A stretch of 64,000 bases of DNA from Mogibacterium diversum (GCF_002998925.1 NZ_CP027228.1:1178001-1242000); one strand, 5' to 3'; shown: positions 26,933-36,201, counted from the stretch's first letter. Made by a program: numbers and translations. The notes: generated by a model not told the origin, from the letters alone.

Positions 26933-28333
26933 ATGCCTAAAAAGGAAGTAAAAAGAGAGTCTTGGGGTAGCTCGATGGGCTTTATGCTAGCCGCAATCGG
27001 TTCTGCCGTAGGACTAGGAAACATGTGGGGATTCCCGTATAAGCTGGGAATGAACGGAGGCTTCGCCTTCTTGATACTTTATTTATTGCTAGCGGTATTC
27101 GCAGGATATGTACTCATTATGACTGAGCTTTCTCTTGGAAGAAAGACACACAGCTCCATCATCCTCGCTTATAGAGAGGTGAGCAAGAAGTACACGATCG
27201 TAGGATGGTTCGGTGCACTCGCTCCATTCTTCATACTCGGATTCTATTCATATCTAGGTGGATATTGTCTAAAGTACACCATAGCGAATCTCGGAGATTT
27301 ATTCGGCGCAAGCTGGGGTGTAAACGGTGTATCTGGTCCTGAGTACTTTGCAAGACTATCAGCAGACCAGACCCAGTCAGCAATTTATACAGCTATTTTC
27401 CTTGTTTTAACAATAATAGTTGTTGCACGTGGTCTATCTGAAGGAATTGAAAAGTTCAACAAAGTAGCTATGCCCGCACTTTTCGTAATGCTACTTGTTA
27501 TCATCATCAGAAGTGTGACACTTCCTGGTGCTTCTGCAGGTCTCTCATTCCTGTTTAAGCCTAACTTCGAAGTGTTTAAGGGTACAGGCTGGATAACAGT
27601 TCTTGCCGCAGCAGGCGGTCAGGTATTCTTCTCGCTATCACTAGGTATGGGTATCCTTGTAACATACGGATCATACATGAAGAAGGATCAGAACATAGAG
27701 AAGAGCAGCTTGGTTATACCTTTTGCCGACACAGTAATCGCACTTATGGCTGGTCTCGCTATCATGCCTGCAGTGTTCGCAAGCGGACAGAGCCCTCAGG
27801 GTGGTGCAGGTCTTCTGTATATGACTCTGCAGACAGTATTTAATGGCATGGGTAAGCTTGGTCCTATATTCGGTGTTCTGTTCTATGGACTCGTAGTAAT
27901 CGCAGCTATCACATCGTCTATGTCAGTACTCGAAGCGATCATCGGTTCGTTCATCGACTACGGTCTCAAGAAGGGCTATGGAAATCAGCGTAAGAAGCTC
28001 GCTTGGGGCTTCGGACTAGTTTGCCTCTGCATGGGATTACTCGTTGCATACGATGGTCTTGGAAAGTATCTTCCTCCTATGTTCGGAAAATTCAGCTGGT
28101 TAGATGGTTTCGACCTCCTTGCAGAAGGTGTGCTGATGCCAATAGGTGCATTCATAACTACTATCATATTTGGCTGGATTCACCCAGATATGCTTCCTGA
28201 AGAAGTACATATCGGCTCTGAGTTTAAGTCTGAGAAGTTCTACAGATTCTGCCTCAAGTGGGTTGCACCTGTATTCACATTCTTCATACTAATCGGTCAG
28301 CTTAATACATTCTTCGGATTAAAGCTATTCTAA
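26933..28333 (+). CDS. Sodium-dependent amino-acid transporter (NSS/SNF family)
   Basis: A 466-residue membrane protein with about eleven to twelve segments. The N-terminal WGSSMGFMLAAIGSAVGLGNMWGFPY is the sodium and substrate site signature of the neurotransmitter:sodium symporter family (LeuT, TnaT, MhsT). Later motifs are the unwound helix 6 region VFFSLSLGMGILVTYGSY near residue 235 and SSMSVLEAIIGSF near residue 325. The ATG follows GGAGG by 7 nt. Transcribed alone from a strong promoter. Substrate not deducible; hydrophobic amino acids are usual. Confidence 0.93.
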   Translation: MPKKEVKRESWGSSMGFMLAAIGSAVGLGNMWGFPYKLGMNGGFAFLILYLLLAVFAGYVLIMTELSLGRKTHSSIILAYREVSKKYTIVGWFGALAPFFILGFYSYLGGYCLKYTIANLGDLFGASWGVNGVSGPEYFARLSADQTQSAIYTAIFLVLTIIVVARGLSEGIEKFNKVAMPALFVMLLVIIIRSVTLPGASAGLSFLFKPNFEVFKGTGWITVLAAAGGQVFFSLSLGMGILVTYGSYMKKDQNIEKSSLVIPFADTVIALMAGLAIMPAVFASGQSPQGGAGLLYMTLQTVFNGMGKLGPIFGVLFYGLVVIAAITSSMSVLEAIIGSFIDYGLKKGYGNQRKKLAWGFGLVCLCMGLLVAYDGLGKYLPPMFGKFSWLDGFDLLAEGVLMPIGAFITTIIFGWIHPDMLPEEVHIGSEFKSEKFYRFCLKWVAPVFTFFILIGQLNTFFGLKLF

Positions 28334-28390
28334 GCTACATATTTTAAATGAATTTTAGACATCCGTTTCGGTAAATTAAATGAATAATAT

Positions 28391-28427
28391 AAAACGACCT
28401 TCAGCATGAGCTGAGGGTCGTTTTTTA
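28391..28427 (+). terminator. Rho-independent terminator after the NSS symporter gene
   Basis: A 15-bp stem with one G-U pair (AAAACGACC and inner CTTCAGC pair with GCTGAGGGTCGTTTT) and an ATGA loop is followed by TTTTTT. Confidence 0.9.
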
Positions 28428-28502
28428 GGGTTATAGGACAAAACGTGTTGTTCGCTAGTGCCAATAATTTTGTCATATAACCCTTAATTACCGAATTGCC
28501 TG

Positions 28503-30026
28503 TTATCTGCCAATTCCATATATATCTCTTTCAACTATATGCCTTATATGCAGCTTATATCTTTTAGCTACACTTCTAGCAAACCTTCTTATATCTCGCA
28601 TATATTGTGATTGCTTCGAATCCACTTCTCGCTTTTTGTTAAAGGCTACATGTTCATCTGCCATGCGCTTTTCGCGTCCAAATCTATACTTGTTGTTAAC
28701 CTTTATATCCGCAATCCCATGGTATAAATTCGCCCTTTCCCTGTACAGGTTGTAGACACCTTTCCCCTGGCTTAGCGGTCTGTTCTTAGTAGCAAGAAGT
28801 TTTGTCGGCCTATCAATGTATATAACGAGGCTGTTCTCGCGAATTATTTCTCGATTGGTTTCCTTTAAGATAGATCCTCCGCCAGTCGCAATCACCTGGT
28901 GATTTCTAGCGCACACTTCCCGAAGCTTCTTGCTCTCTAGGTTTCTAAATGCTTCGACTCCAGATTTCTCAATTATCTGATTTATCGCACACCCTTCCTC
29001 ATGCGCAACCGCTCTATCTATATCAATAAATTTACGTTTCATAGCAAGCGCAACTTGTCTTGATATAGATGACTTACCACTTCCGGGCATTCCAACTGTC
29101 ACCAGATTAAGCTGTTCTCTAAGAAGCCTCTCCATGACAGATGCTGCGAGCGAATAATCCGGCTCCATATCTCTGCCTTCCCAGATGTCTCTTGCATATA
29201 TGCCCTGCCATATGAGCATTCCGAGCCCGCCAATAGTTTTTACCCCTGCTAATTCTGCATCCTGCATAAACTTAGTTCTATGAGGATTGTATATGAGATC
29301 AACTGCCATCTCAGTTTGCTTTAGGCATTCCCAGTTTATATCATAAGTATCTAGCGGAGACTTGCCATTATCTGGGAACATACCAACCGGTGTAGCATTG
29401 ATTATAATCTCAGCATCTCGCCAATCGCTATCTTCATAATTATATATTTTACTTAGCTTTTGCGAGTTATCAATCTTCTCTACCTGTACTAAACTATCTG
29501 CTTTATCTCGGCTTCTAGAAACTCTTATAATTTCATCAGCGCCTAACTTTTTCATAGCATATACAGCAGATAAAGATGCTCCACCAGTTCCCAGTATCGC
29601 AACCTTTTTCCCTGTTACAGCCTCTGTTTTAAACAGCTTCATCAGGCCAAGATAATCAGTATTAAAGCCCTTGAGTTTTCCATCTGGCATCACCTTTACT
29701 GTATTTACAGCCTGTATAGCCAGGGCCTCTTCAGATAGCTCATCAAGATGTTCAATCGCGATTTCCTTATACGGATTAGTTATATTGAAACCGTAAAAGC
29801 CCGCCATATGCAGGACTTCTCCTAGCCTTGAACTATCTCGCAGTTCAATTAGTTTATATTCGTAGCCGCCTATTAATCCATGTAGCTTCTTTGACAAGCT
29901 GTGGCTTACACTGCCTCCAATCAGCCCATATTTCTTCTCTTCTATGAATACGCCTTGACCACTCGCCTGCTTCTCACCGAGCGCGGCAAGTAGCTTCATA
30001 AGGTCTGCTTCTACACTATTTCTCAT
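28503..30026 (-). CDS. aroE-aroK: Bifunctional shikimate dehydrogenase-shikimate kinase fusion
   Basis: A 507-residue fusion covering two successive steps of the shikimate pathway. The dehydrogenase (about residues 30-300) shows GGSVSHSLSKKLH, catalytic NITNPYKE and GFNTDY, and the NADP loop GTGGAS. The kinase (about residues 308-445) shows P-loop GMPGSGKSS, DIDRAV, FRNLESK, ATGGGS and lid NRPLSQGKG. About 60 strongly basic residues follow (KKREVDSKQSQYMRDIRR, then KRYKLHIRHIVER) that ordinary AroK lacks. I start at ATG 30026, which overlaps the aroF stop by 11 nt; the longer frame opens with TTG. Confidence 0.93.
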   Translation of the reverse strand: MRNSVEADLMKLLAALGEKQASGQGVFIEEKKYGLIGGSVSHSLSKKLHGLIGGYEYKLIELRDSSRLGEVLHMAGFYGFNITNPYKEIAIEHLDELSEEALAIQAVNTVKVMPDGKLKGFNTDYLGLMKLFKTEAVTGKKVAILGTGGASLSAVYAMKKLGADEIIRVSRSRDKADSLVQVEKIDNSQKLSKIYNYEDSDWRDAEIIINATPVGMFPDNGKSPLDTYDINWECLKQTEMAVDLIYNPHRTKFMQDAELAGVKTIGGLGMLIWQGIYARDIWEGRDMEPDYSLAASVMERLLREQLNLVTVGMPGSGKSSISRQVALAMKRKFIDIDRAVAHEEGCAINQIIEKSGVEAFRNLESKKLREVCARNHQVIATGGGSILKETNREIIRENSLVIYIDRPTKLLATKNRPLSQGKGVYNLYRERANLYHGIADIKVNNKYRFGREKRMADEHVAFNKKREVDSKQSQYMRDIRRFARSVAKRYKLHIRHIVERDIYGIGR

Positions 30027-30843
30027 AAGCAATCTCTCTGATATTCTTTGCTGTGCTTGCTATCTCATCAAACTGTTCTGGTGTAACTGCCTGTGCACCA
30101 TCTGATAACGCATTCTGTGGCTCCTGATGAACCTCTATTATCAGTCCATCAGCACCTGCTGCTACAGCTGCTAGAGAGGCCGGCCTGACGAGCGAGGATC
30201 TCCCGGTCGAGTGGCTCGGGTCCGCAATCACTGGGAGATGCGTCAGTTCATGAAGTGCAGGGATAGCGTTTATATCCAGTGTATTTCTCGTATAGTTCTC
30301 AAAGCTTCTTATTCCACGCTCGCAGAGGATAACCTTGCTGTTGCCCTCTGCAAGTATATACTCTGCCGCAAGAAGAAAGTCTTCATAGGTCGAAGCATAT
30401 CCTCGCTTCAGAAGAACCGCCTTATCTGTGCGTCCAACTGCTTTAAGCAGACTAAAATTCTGCATATTACGCGATCCAATCTGCAGGATATCTATGTCTC
30501 TGAACAGTTCTATATCCGTGGCATCCACAATCTCGCTAACAACAGGCATACCAGTGAGTTCCTTTACCTTGACTAGAATCTCTATGCCCTCTTTACCAAT
30601 ACCCTGAAAATCATACGGTGAGGTTCTAGGCTTAAATGCGCCTCCTCGAAGAATGCTCGCCCCAGATGCTTTGACTTTCTGTGCAAGCTCAAAAAGCGCA
30701 GTCTCCGATTCAACTGCACAAGGTCCCGCGATAAGCGTCAACCCCTCTCCGATATTGACGTCCCCGACTCTTATTATGGTATTCTCAGGGTGATTCTCCC
30801 TGCTTGCCAATTTAAATGGAATATTTGTAATGTAATTCTCCAT
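30016..30843 (-). CDS. aroF: 3-deoxy-7-phosphoheptulonate synthase, type I-beta (AroF/AroA family)
   Basis: A 275-residue DAHP synthase, the entry enzyme of the shikimate pathway (phosphoenolpyruvate plus erythrose 4-phosphate). It has the KDOPS/DAHPS-fold motifs LIAGPCAVES near residue 38, RGGAFKPRTSPYDFQG near residue 67, a catalytic LLKRGYAS segment and PVIADPSHSTGR. There is no N-terminal FLDD extension or chorismate-mutase domain, so feedback control of the known kinds is not evident. It overlaps the aroE-aroK start and forms a two-gene aromatic unit with it. Confidence 0.95.
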   Translation of the reverse strand: MENYITNIPFKLASRENHPENTIIRVGDVNIGEGLTLIAGPCAVESETALFELAQKVKASGASILRGGAFKPRTSPYDFQGIGKEGIEILVKVKELTGMPVVSEIVDATDIELFRDIDILQIGSRNMQNFSLLKAVGRTDKAVLLKRGYASTYEDFLLAAEYILAEGNSKVILCERGIRSFENYTRNTLDINAIPALHELTHLPVIADPSHSTGRSSLVRPASLAAVAAGADGLIIEVHQEPQNALSDGAQAVTPEQFDEIASTAKNIREIAYEK

Positions 30844-30870
30844 CGTACCGCCTGATACATTCTATATATA

Positions 30871-30900
30871 AAAAATGGAAATCTAAGCGACTTCCATTTC
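30871..30900 (-). terminator. Rho-independent terminator after rpoZ
   Basis: The arms AAATGGAA and TTCCATTT (30873-30880 and 30892-30899) with an 11-base loop are followed by TTTTTATATA on the leftward strand. It separates the yicC-gmk-rpoZ transcript from aroF. Confidence 0.75.
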
Positions 30901-30924
30901 AGTTACCATATTACATCCACAAGC

Positions 30925-31281
30925 TTACGCATCCAAACCTGTCTCATCCACAGCTGGTTCCTCTGCTTCAGCGTCACTCTGAACCTCATCGCTCGTCTCT
31001 TCCTGCGCTGCCTCGGAAGCCACAGCAGCCTCACAGTTAATGTCTAGTTCAAAGTTTTCAAATGTTGGTGCCTCTTCATCGTGTTCATCGCTTCTCTTGT
31101 AAGTGATGAGCCCTTCTGCAATCTCGTTAGTCGCAAGGCTCACAGGTCTCTCTGCTTCAACATCTGTAAGAACCGGCTTGCCGTCAATGATATCTCTAGC
31201 TCTCTTTGCTGTCAGCACAACCAGTGTGTATCTGCTATCTGTTAGCTTGTTGAGCTCGTTAATTGCTGGATATAACATCAT
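30925..31281 (-). CDS. rpoZ: RNA polymerase omega subunit with long acidic tail
   Basis: 118 residues. Residues 1-70 match omega: SRYTLVVLTAKRARDI, then VSLATNEIAEGLITY. Omega helps fold and hold the beta-prime subunit. Residues 73-118 form a very acidic tail (many Glu/Asp, ending DETGLDA) not needed for the fold; Firmicute omega is usually about 65-95 residues. The ATG is 9 nt after AGGAGG. It follows gmk by 13 bases, the standard yicC-gmk-rpoZ order. Confidence 0.93.
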   Translation of the reverse strand: MMLYPAINELNKLTDSRYTLVVLTAKRARDIIDGKPVLTDVEAERPVSLATNEIAEGLITYKRSDEHDEEAPTFENFELDINCEAAVASEAAQEETSDEVQSDAEAEEPAVDETGLDA

Positions 31282-31294
31282 GATGAATTTCCTC

Positions 31295-31921
31295 CTAGAT
31301 TTCCTTCTCGTATTCTCTAACGATTGGCATTATCTTGTTCGGTACACGTCTTCTCTCTGCCATAATTATAGCCTTGAGATCATACACTGCATCGTCAAGC
31401 TCATCGTTGACCACATAGTAGTCATACTCACCAATCAATTTTATCTCATTAATTGCCTCGTTAAATCTCTTATCGATTACTTCTTCAGTTTCGGTGCCTC
31501 GATCTATAATCCGCTGGCGAAGCGTTGTGAGGTCTGGTGGTAAAACGAACACAAGCACAGCTTGCTCCGGCATCTTCTTCTTTATCTGCAGTCCACCTTG
31601 AACATCAATCTCTAGTATGACGTCTCTGCCTCTTTCGAGCTGTTTAATGACCATGTCCTTAGGCGTTCCATAAATATTATCAAACACCCTCGCATACTCG
31701 AGCATCCCGCCATTAGCAATTTTCTCTTCGAACTCATCTACTGTAACGAAGTAATAGTCTTTACCGTCTATTTCACCTGGCCTTGGCGCCCTAGTTGTCA
31801 TCGAAGTTGAAATCGAAATATCCACCGACTCAAGCAATTTCTTACAAATAGTGCCCTTGCCTGCACCCGACGGTCCCGATATAACAAAGAGTCTGCCGTC
31901 ATTGTGACTCGACTTTCCCAT
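31295..31921 (-). CDS. gmk: Guanylate kinase
   Basis: 208 residues, the usual size. It phosphorylates GMP to GDP. P-loop ISGPSGAGKGTICKKLL near residue 15, the GMP-binding STTTRAPRPGEIDGKDY-like segment (here SMTTRAPRPGE), VTVDEFEEKI and ILEIDVQGGLQIK are all present. Two adjacent ATGs exist; I favour the second (31921), 6 nt after GGAG, over the first (31924). It lies between yicC and rpoZ. Confidence 0.97.
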   Translation of the reverse strand: MGKSSHNDGRLFVISGPSGAGKGTICKKLLESVDISISTSMTTRAPRPGEIDGKDYYFVTVDEFEEKIANGGMLEYARVFDNIYGTPKDMVIKQLERGRDVILEIDVQGGLQIKKKMPEQAVLVFVLPPDLTTLRQRIIDRGTETEEVIDKRFNEAINEIKLIGEYDYYVVNDELDDAVYDLKAIIMAERRRVPNKIMPIVREYEKEI

Positions 31922-32014
31922 CATTGTCTCCTGTACTGAATATTTGGCTAATATTATACCATAAAAACACTTATCGCTCTAGATGCCATAATATCTTTTC
32001 CGAGGTCGTTCCCT

Positions 32015-32905
32015 TTATTCGATATTCTGAACCTGCTCGCGGATTTTCTCTATCTCAGCTTTGAGCTCTAGCATCCATGATGTGATATCCATATCATTTG
32101 ACTTGGATCCTATAGTATTAGCCTCTCTATTCATCTCCTGAACGAGGAAGTCAATCTTCTTGCCCACAGTCTCTTCATCGCCATTTATGAAAGTCCTGAG
32201 CTGGTCTATGTGACTGCCGAGCCTCACGATTTCTTCTGTTATATTCGCCTTATCTGCGAAAATAGCCGCCTCGAGCGCAAGTCTGTCCTCTGGAACCTCC
32301 ACACTTCCGTCTAGAAGCTCGGTAATTCTCGCTTTTAGCTTCTCCTTATATTCCCTTTCAATCTTAGGCGCTCGCTCTGCTATAAGATTCTTGGTATTTT
32401 CAATGATATCAGCTCTTTTGAGTATATCTAGAGCCAATTTTTCTCCCTCAACCGTTCTCATCGCGCTAATGCCTTCAAGAGCTTCCTTGAGAGCCGCCAT
32501 CAACTCTCTTGTAAATTCCTCTTCATCATCTGCAGCAGGTACGGTGGTCAGCACGTCTGTCATCCCAGCGAGAAGGCTTAGTGGCACCTGTCCATCACCA
32601 GAAAGTTCAAAGCTCTGACTCAGTTCAGTGAGCGCATCGTAATAGCGCTTTGCCACTTCTAGATTGAGGTTTACATCTGTTTCACTCTTGCCAAAATTAT
32701 CTATGGACACACCGATTTCAATTTTCCCACGCCTCATTACTTCCTTTGCTGCCGCTTTTATTTTCTCTTCTGCAAAAGAGTATTTTCTAGGCATCTTTAC
32801 GGTTATATCACAGTATCTGTGATTTACAGCTTTAACCTCTACAGTTATACTTCTCTGGTTATCACTATATATGCCTCTACCGTAGCCTGTCATGCTTCTT
32901 ACCAT
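32015..32905 (-). CDS. YicC/YloC family endoribonuclease
   Basis: 296 residues, full length. It starts MVRSMTGYGRG and contains EVKAVNHRYCDITVKMPR near residue 24, and ends with the family C-terminus FLVQEMNREANTIGSKSND followed by MLELKAEIEKIREQVQNIE. YicC-type proteins are RNases that act on structured RNA. The ATG follows AGGAGG by 7 nt. It heads the yicC-gmk-rpoZ unit and has a good promoter in front. Confidence 0.94.
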   Translation of the reverse strand: MVRSMTGYGRGIYSDNQRSITVEVKAVNHRYCDITVKMPRKYSFAEEKIKAAAKEVMRRGKIEIGVSIDNFGKSETDVNLNLEVAKRYYDALTELSQSFELSGDGQVPLSLLAGMTDVLTTVPAADDEEEFTRELMAALKEALEGISAMRTVEGEKLALDILKRADIIENTKNLIAERAPKIEREYKEKLKARITELLDGSVEVPEDRLALEAAIFADKANITEEIVRLGSHIDQLRTFINGDEETVGKKIDFLVQEMNREANTIGSKSNDMDITSWMLELKAEIEKIREQVQNIE

Positions 32906-32934
32906 GTGTCCACCTCCTTGTGTTTAACCAATTT

Positions 32935-32963
32935 ATTATATCCTTTACGCACTTTAAAGTAAA
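32935..32963 (-). promoter_or_regulatory. Promoter of the yicC-gmk-rpoZ unit
   Basis: Leftward -10 TATAAT (32935-32940) is perfect; -35 TTTACT (32958-32963) is four of six; the spacer is 17. The predicted start lies about 20 bases before the yicC ATG. Confidence 0.65.
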
Positions 32964-33169
32964 CAATAGCAATTCAGTTGCTCATGTCACAAGATCAGGG
33001 ATTGTGTTAAAAAACATTTAACCACTGCCCTATCTTTAATATGAAAACAGCATCAACTTCTCTGCACTCAAAGTCTACGTAGCTTGAAAAATGCGAACCT
33101 CCGTGATATGCTATTTAGCATCGTGTCGGCATCAGGGCTGATTATTCTGATGCCAGAAAGGAATACGAA

Positions 33170-34870
33170 TTGGCATTTGACGGCATCATCACATCTGCGA
33201 TAGCCACCGAGCTATCGAGCACCATCACGCTCGGTAAGATTGAGAAAATATACCAGCCAACTGGCGAAGATTTATTAATACAGATTCATACAAGAGAAGG
33301 CAATGTAAAGCTCCTCGCATCTTGCGGCAGCCAGTCGGCGCGCATATGCCTCACTGAGGACAAGTATAGCAACCCGATGCAGCCTCCTAACTTTTGCATG
33401 TTAATGCGAAAGCACATTCAAGGTGGGCGCATAACAGCGATTAGGCAGCAAGATTCTGAACGAATCATAGAGATAGACATCGAAGCTCAGACAGAGCTCG
33501 GTTTCACCACATCCAAGAGACTCATAGTTGAGATTATGGGCAAGCACAGCAACATAATTCTCATCGATATCGAATCCGGCAAAATCATAGATTCTATCAA
33601 GAGGATTTCCATAGATGTAAATAGATATAGGCAGCTGCTTCCAGGCGTTATATACGTGTATCCGCCTAAGCAAGACAAGACGCCATTTAAATCAGCATCA
33701 ACAAAAGACTTTGTCAACAGCGAAGGTGTGTTTCTTAGTGAAAAGCTAATCATGAACCGCATATCGGGAATTTCTCCAGCCATCGCTAGAGAGCTCCTTT
33801 CTTCTAAAGAGCCTGCAGCTCGTCTAGCTGAGATTGTTGAATCTGCGGAGACTGGTTTATTTACACCTACTATCTATTTTGACGAGGATGATACACCTCG
33901 CGAATTTCACATAACGGATTTGTCGGAATATTGCGGGCTTAGGCAAAAGACATTTGACAGCCTAAGTAGCTGCATTGAATTTTACTATCAACACCGCGCA
34001 AGCACTAATATAATCAAGCAGAAATCAGTACCTTTACACAAGATTGTGAAATCGGCGCTGGACAAGGCATTACTCAAGAAAAAAAGACTATCCGAGGACC
34101 TGCTGAAGGCCGAGAATTCGGATAAGTATCGACTGTACGGCGAGCTCCTGACAGCTAACATCCATCTGATTCAGGCTGGCGCCCGCTCTGTAGAGGTTGT
34201 AAATTACTACGATGGTTCTAATATAACTATTCCGCTTTCAGAGAAACTTTCTGGAGCTAAGAATGCACAGCAATACTTCAAGAAGTATTCGAAGGCTAGA
34301 ACAGCCATCAAGGAGAAGGCGGTTCAGCTTGAAGAGGTCGAGGCTGACATAACATATCTTGATAGCGTAATGCAGAGCCTTGAGGCAGCGAGCACTGAAG
34401 GCGAGCTTGATCAGATTAAAGAAGAATTAGTAGAGACTGGTTACATCAGGTATCGAAGTAAGCCGGGGCATAAACGAAATAAACAAAAGCAGGCACCACT
34501 CGAATATAGACTGTCTGATGGACACCATGCATTCGTCGGTAGAAACAACAAGGAAAACGACCAGCTGACCACCAAAACCGCTAGTCGTACCGATATATGG
34601 TTTCATACCAAAGAAATTCCTGGTTCGCACGTAATTCTCGTAACTGAGTCAGGTGAGTCAATTCAGGATATTACAGCCGAGACCATATACGAGGCTGCTT
34701 CCATAGCTGCCTATCACAGCAAGGGTAAGGATAGCGATAACGTACCGGTCGACTACACGCTAGTAAAGTATGTCAAGAAGCCAAGCGGCGCAAAGCCAGG
34801 AATGGTGATTTTCACGCATAATTCTACGGTTTATGTCACGCCGAAGCTGCCTGGTAGTGCCAAGGACTAG
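33170..34870 (+). CDS. rqcH: NFACT-family protein RqcH (Rqc2 homologue, ribosome quality control)
   Basis: A 566-residue NFACT protein. It binds obstructed 50S subunits and recruits tRNA-Ala to add C-terminal alanine tails to stalled chains. The N-terminal domain starts MAFDGIITSAIATEL; coiled coils lie near residues 300-420; the NFACT-R domain holds GRNNKENDQLTTKTASRTDIWFHTKEIPGSHV, then AAYHSKGKDSDNVPVDYT, ending in a KP-rich motif (VKKPSGAKPGMV). It was formerly called a fibronectin-binding protein. The start is TTG at 33170, 7 nt after AAAGGA; the sequence MAFDGI supports it. Confidence 0.95.
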   Translation: MAFDGIITSAIATELSSTITLGKIEKIYQPTGEDLLIQIHTREGNVKLLASCGSQSARICLTEDKYSNPMQPPNFCMLMRKHIQGGRITAIRQQDSERIIEIDIEAQTELGFTTSKRLIVEIMGKHSNIILIDIESGKIIDSIKRISIDVNRYRQLLPGVIYVYPPKQDKTPFKSASTKDFVNSEGVFLSEKLIMNRISGISPAIARELLSSKEPAARLAEIVESAETGLFTPTIYFDEDDTPREFHITDLSEYCGLRQKTFDSLSSCIEFYYQHRASTNIIKQKSVPLHKIVKSALDKALLKKKRLSEDLLKAENSDKYRLYGELLTANIHLIQAGARSVEVVNYYDGSNITIPLSEKLSGAKNAQQYFKKYSKARTAIKEKAVQLEEVEADITYLDSVMQSLEAASTEGELDQIKEELVETGYIRYRSKPGHKRNKQKQAPLEYRLSDGHHAFVGRNNKENDQLTTKTASRTDIWFHTKEIPGSHVILVTESGESIQDITAETIYEAASIAAYHSKGKDSDNVPVDYTLVKYVKKPSGAKPGMVIFTHNSTVYVTPKLPGSAKD

Positions 34871-34902
34871 CTTTTCATATCTAAATTTTTTCAATACAGA
34901 AA

Positions 34903-34935
34903 ATAAAAAATGCATTATCATCCTGATAATGCATT
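34903..34935 (-). terminator. Leftward rho-independent terminator
   Basis: A perfect 12-bp stem (34909-34920 with 34924-34935, loop 3) is followed on the leftward strand by TTTTTTATTTT. It ends the transcript of the 34997-35485 gene. Confidence 0.8.
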
Positions 34936-34950
34936 ACAAACCAAAAACCG

Positions 34951-34999
34951 AAAAGGAGCTAAGCACTTCATCACAGTGATAGCTCCCTTTTGTTTATTA
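34951..34999 (+). terminator. Rightward terminator after rqcH
   Basis: AAAAGGAGCTA (34951-34961) pairs with TAGCTCC-CTTTT (about 34980-34991) with one bulged base, followed by GTTTATTATT. It ends rqcH and overlaps the stop region of the facing gene. Confidence 0.65.
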
Positions 35000-35485
35000 T
35001 TTTTCTTTGTAGCAGATAACATATGCCTTTATGAAGTCGCTTCCTTCAACAATGCTTAGAGGAACACTTGCTACAGCTTCATCTGTATCGCCGTTATAGT
35101 ACTGCTCCCTCTCTTCAGGAGAATACATATACATAGCTGCCGAATAAGTGCAGCCTCCCTCTAAATCAAGTTCAAACTCAACATCATCTGACTTAACATT
35201 TATAGTTTTGTTTAATCTATTATCTGTAGTCTGATATATACCGGAGATTGTGTACCTTCCTGGCTCAAGTGCAACCACTTTTTCAAGATACTCTCCTGTT
35301 ATAGGATTATAAGTGGAAATATCCTGTCCATTGATTCTAATCTTCTTGCAGTGCAGATGAACTATAGCCTTATTGCTATTTTCGCTTACAAAACTTGCAT
35401 TGTTCTTCTTTTTCTTGCTGTAAAAAGCCATAAATGCAGCAAATAGCACTACCCACAGACCTATAAATACTCCAATAATTAACAT
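34997..35485 (-). CDS. Small membrane-anchored protein of unknown function
   Basis: 162 residues. One N-terminal membrane helix (about residues 3-22, LIIGVFIGLWVVLFAAFMAF) is followed by a lysine cluster KKKK, so the remainder probably faces the cytoplasm. The soluble part (residues 40-160) looks beta-rich with a PGRYTISG-like turn (ALEPGRYTISGIYQT), reminiscent of small carboxypeptidase-regulatory-like folds, but I do not recognise the family. The ATG is 6 nt after AGGAGG. It has its own terminator and stands alone. Confidence 0.75.
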   Translation of the reverse strand: MLIIGVFIGLWVVLFAAFMAFYSKKKKNNASFVSENSNKAIVHLHCKKIRINGQDISTYNPITGEYLEKVVALEPGRYTISGIYQTTDNRLNKTINVKSDDVEFELDLEGGCTYSAAMYMYSPEEREQYYNGDTDEAVASVPLSIVEGSDFIKAYVICYKEK

Positions 35486-35668
35486 AGTCGCCTCCTATAA
35501 TTACTGTTAAAAAACTACTTTTCTATTTTATCAAAAAAATAGAATAATAAAATCTTTTTTAAATATCTTTAAGCTTTAATTGGTGTTATTTCATATTTTT
35601 CACTGGACTGAGATTTTGAATTAAATACTTTCTTGGATTTATCTCTTTCTCTTCGGGTTTTAAAAGCA

Positions 35669-35700
35669 TGAAAAAATGCCGCTAATTATCGCGGCATTTG
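35669..35700 (-). terminator. Rho-independent terminator after dps
   Basis: AAATGCCGC and GCGGCATTT (35674-35682 and 35691-35699) form a 9-bp stem with an 8-base loop and a TTTTTT run on the leftward strand. Confidence 0.85.
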
Positions 35701-35740
35701 GAAAGATTAATTGAATGGCGGAATTCCTTTCATGAGATTT

Positions 35741-36172
35741 TTAACCTAGGAGTGCTCTTATAAACCAAATCTGCTTATTGTAATAATTCACCTGATCTTC
35801 GAACATAGTTACCCCAGAGAACCAGCCTTCATTGTCACAAGCATTCCTAAGCCCTGTTGCTTGCTTACGGAGTTCTTCAAGGTCTTCCTTTACGATTCCG
35901 AGAGATTCTTTTATTTCAAATTTCTTGGCATCAATTTCCTTAATCGATGCATTTTTAAGGTAATCAGACATCTTTACATCTGGAGATGCCGAGTAAATTT
36001 TTAGATGCTCAGCAACGGCATCGTAGTATTCAAATATCTCATCATAGAGGCTTTCAGTGAACTCATGTACTGCTACAAACTGCGACCCTTCCACATTCCA
36101 ATGAATGTTATGAAGTTTAAATATCATAACACCTAGATTAGCAATGTAATTATTAAAATCTCTTTCTAACAT
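35741..36172 (-). CDS. dps: Dps-family ferritin-like protein
   Basis: 143 residues, the four-helix mini-ferritin. Ferroxidase-site residues are visible in KLHNIHWNVEGSQFVAVHEFTESLYDEIFEYYDAVAEHL (H in HWNV, then D and E of YDEIFEYYD). Dps oxidises and stores Fe2+ with peroxide and protects DNA. The ATG follows AAGGGGG by 7 nt. The promoter region carries the same inverted repeat as the ECF operon, which suggests joint control by iron or peroxide. Confidence 0.9.
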   Translation of the reverse strand: MLERDFNNYIANLGVMIFKLHNIHWNVEGSQFVAVHEFTESLYDEIFEYYDAVAEHLKIYSASPDVKMSDYLKNASIKEIDAKKFEIKESLGIVKEDLEELRKQATGLRNACDNEGWFSGVTMFEDQVNYYNKQIWFIRALLG

Positions 36173-36201
36173 TTTGAACCCCCTTTATATTTAAACCCTT
36201 T

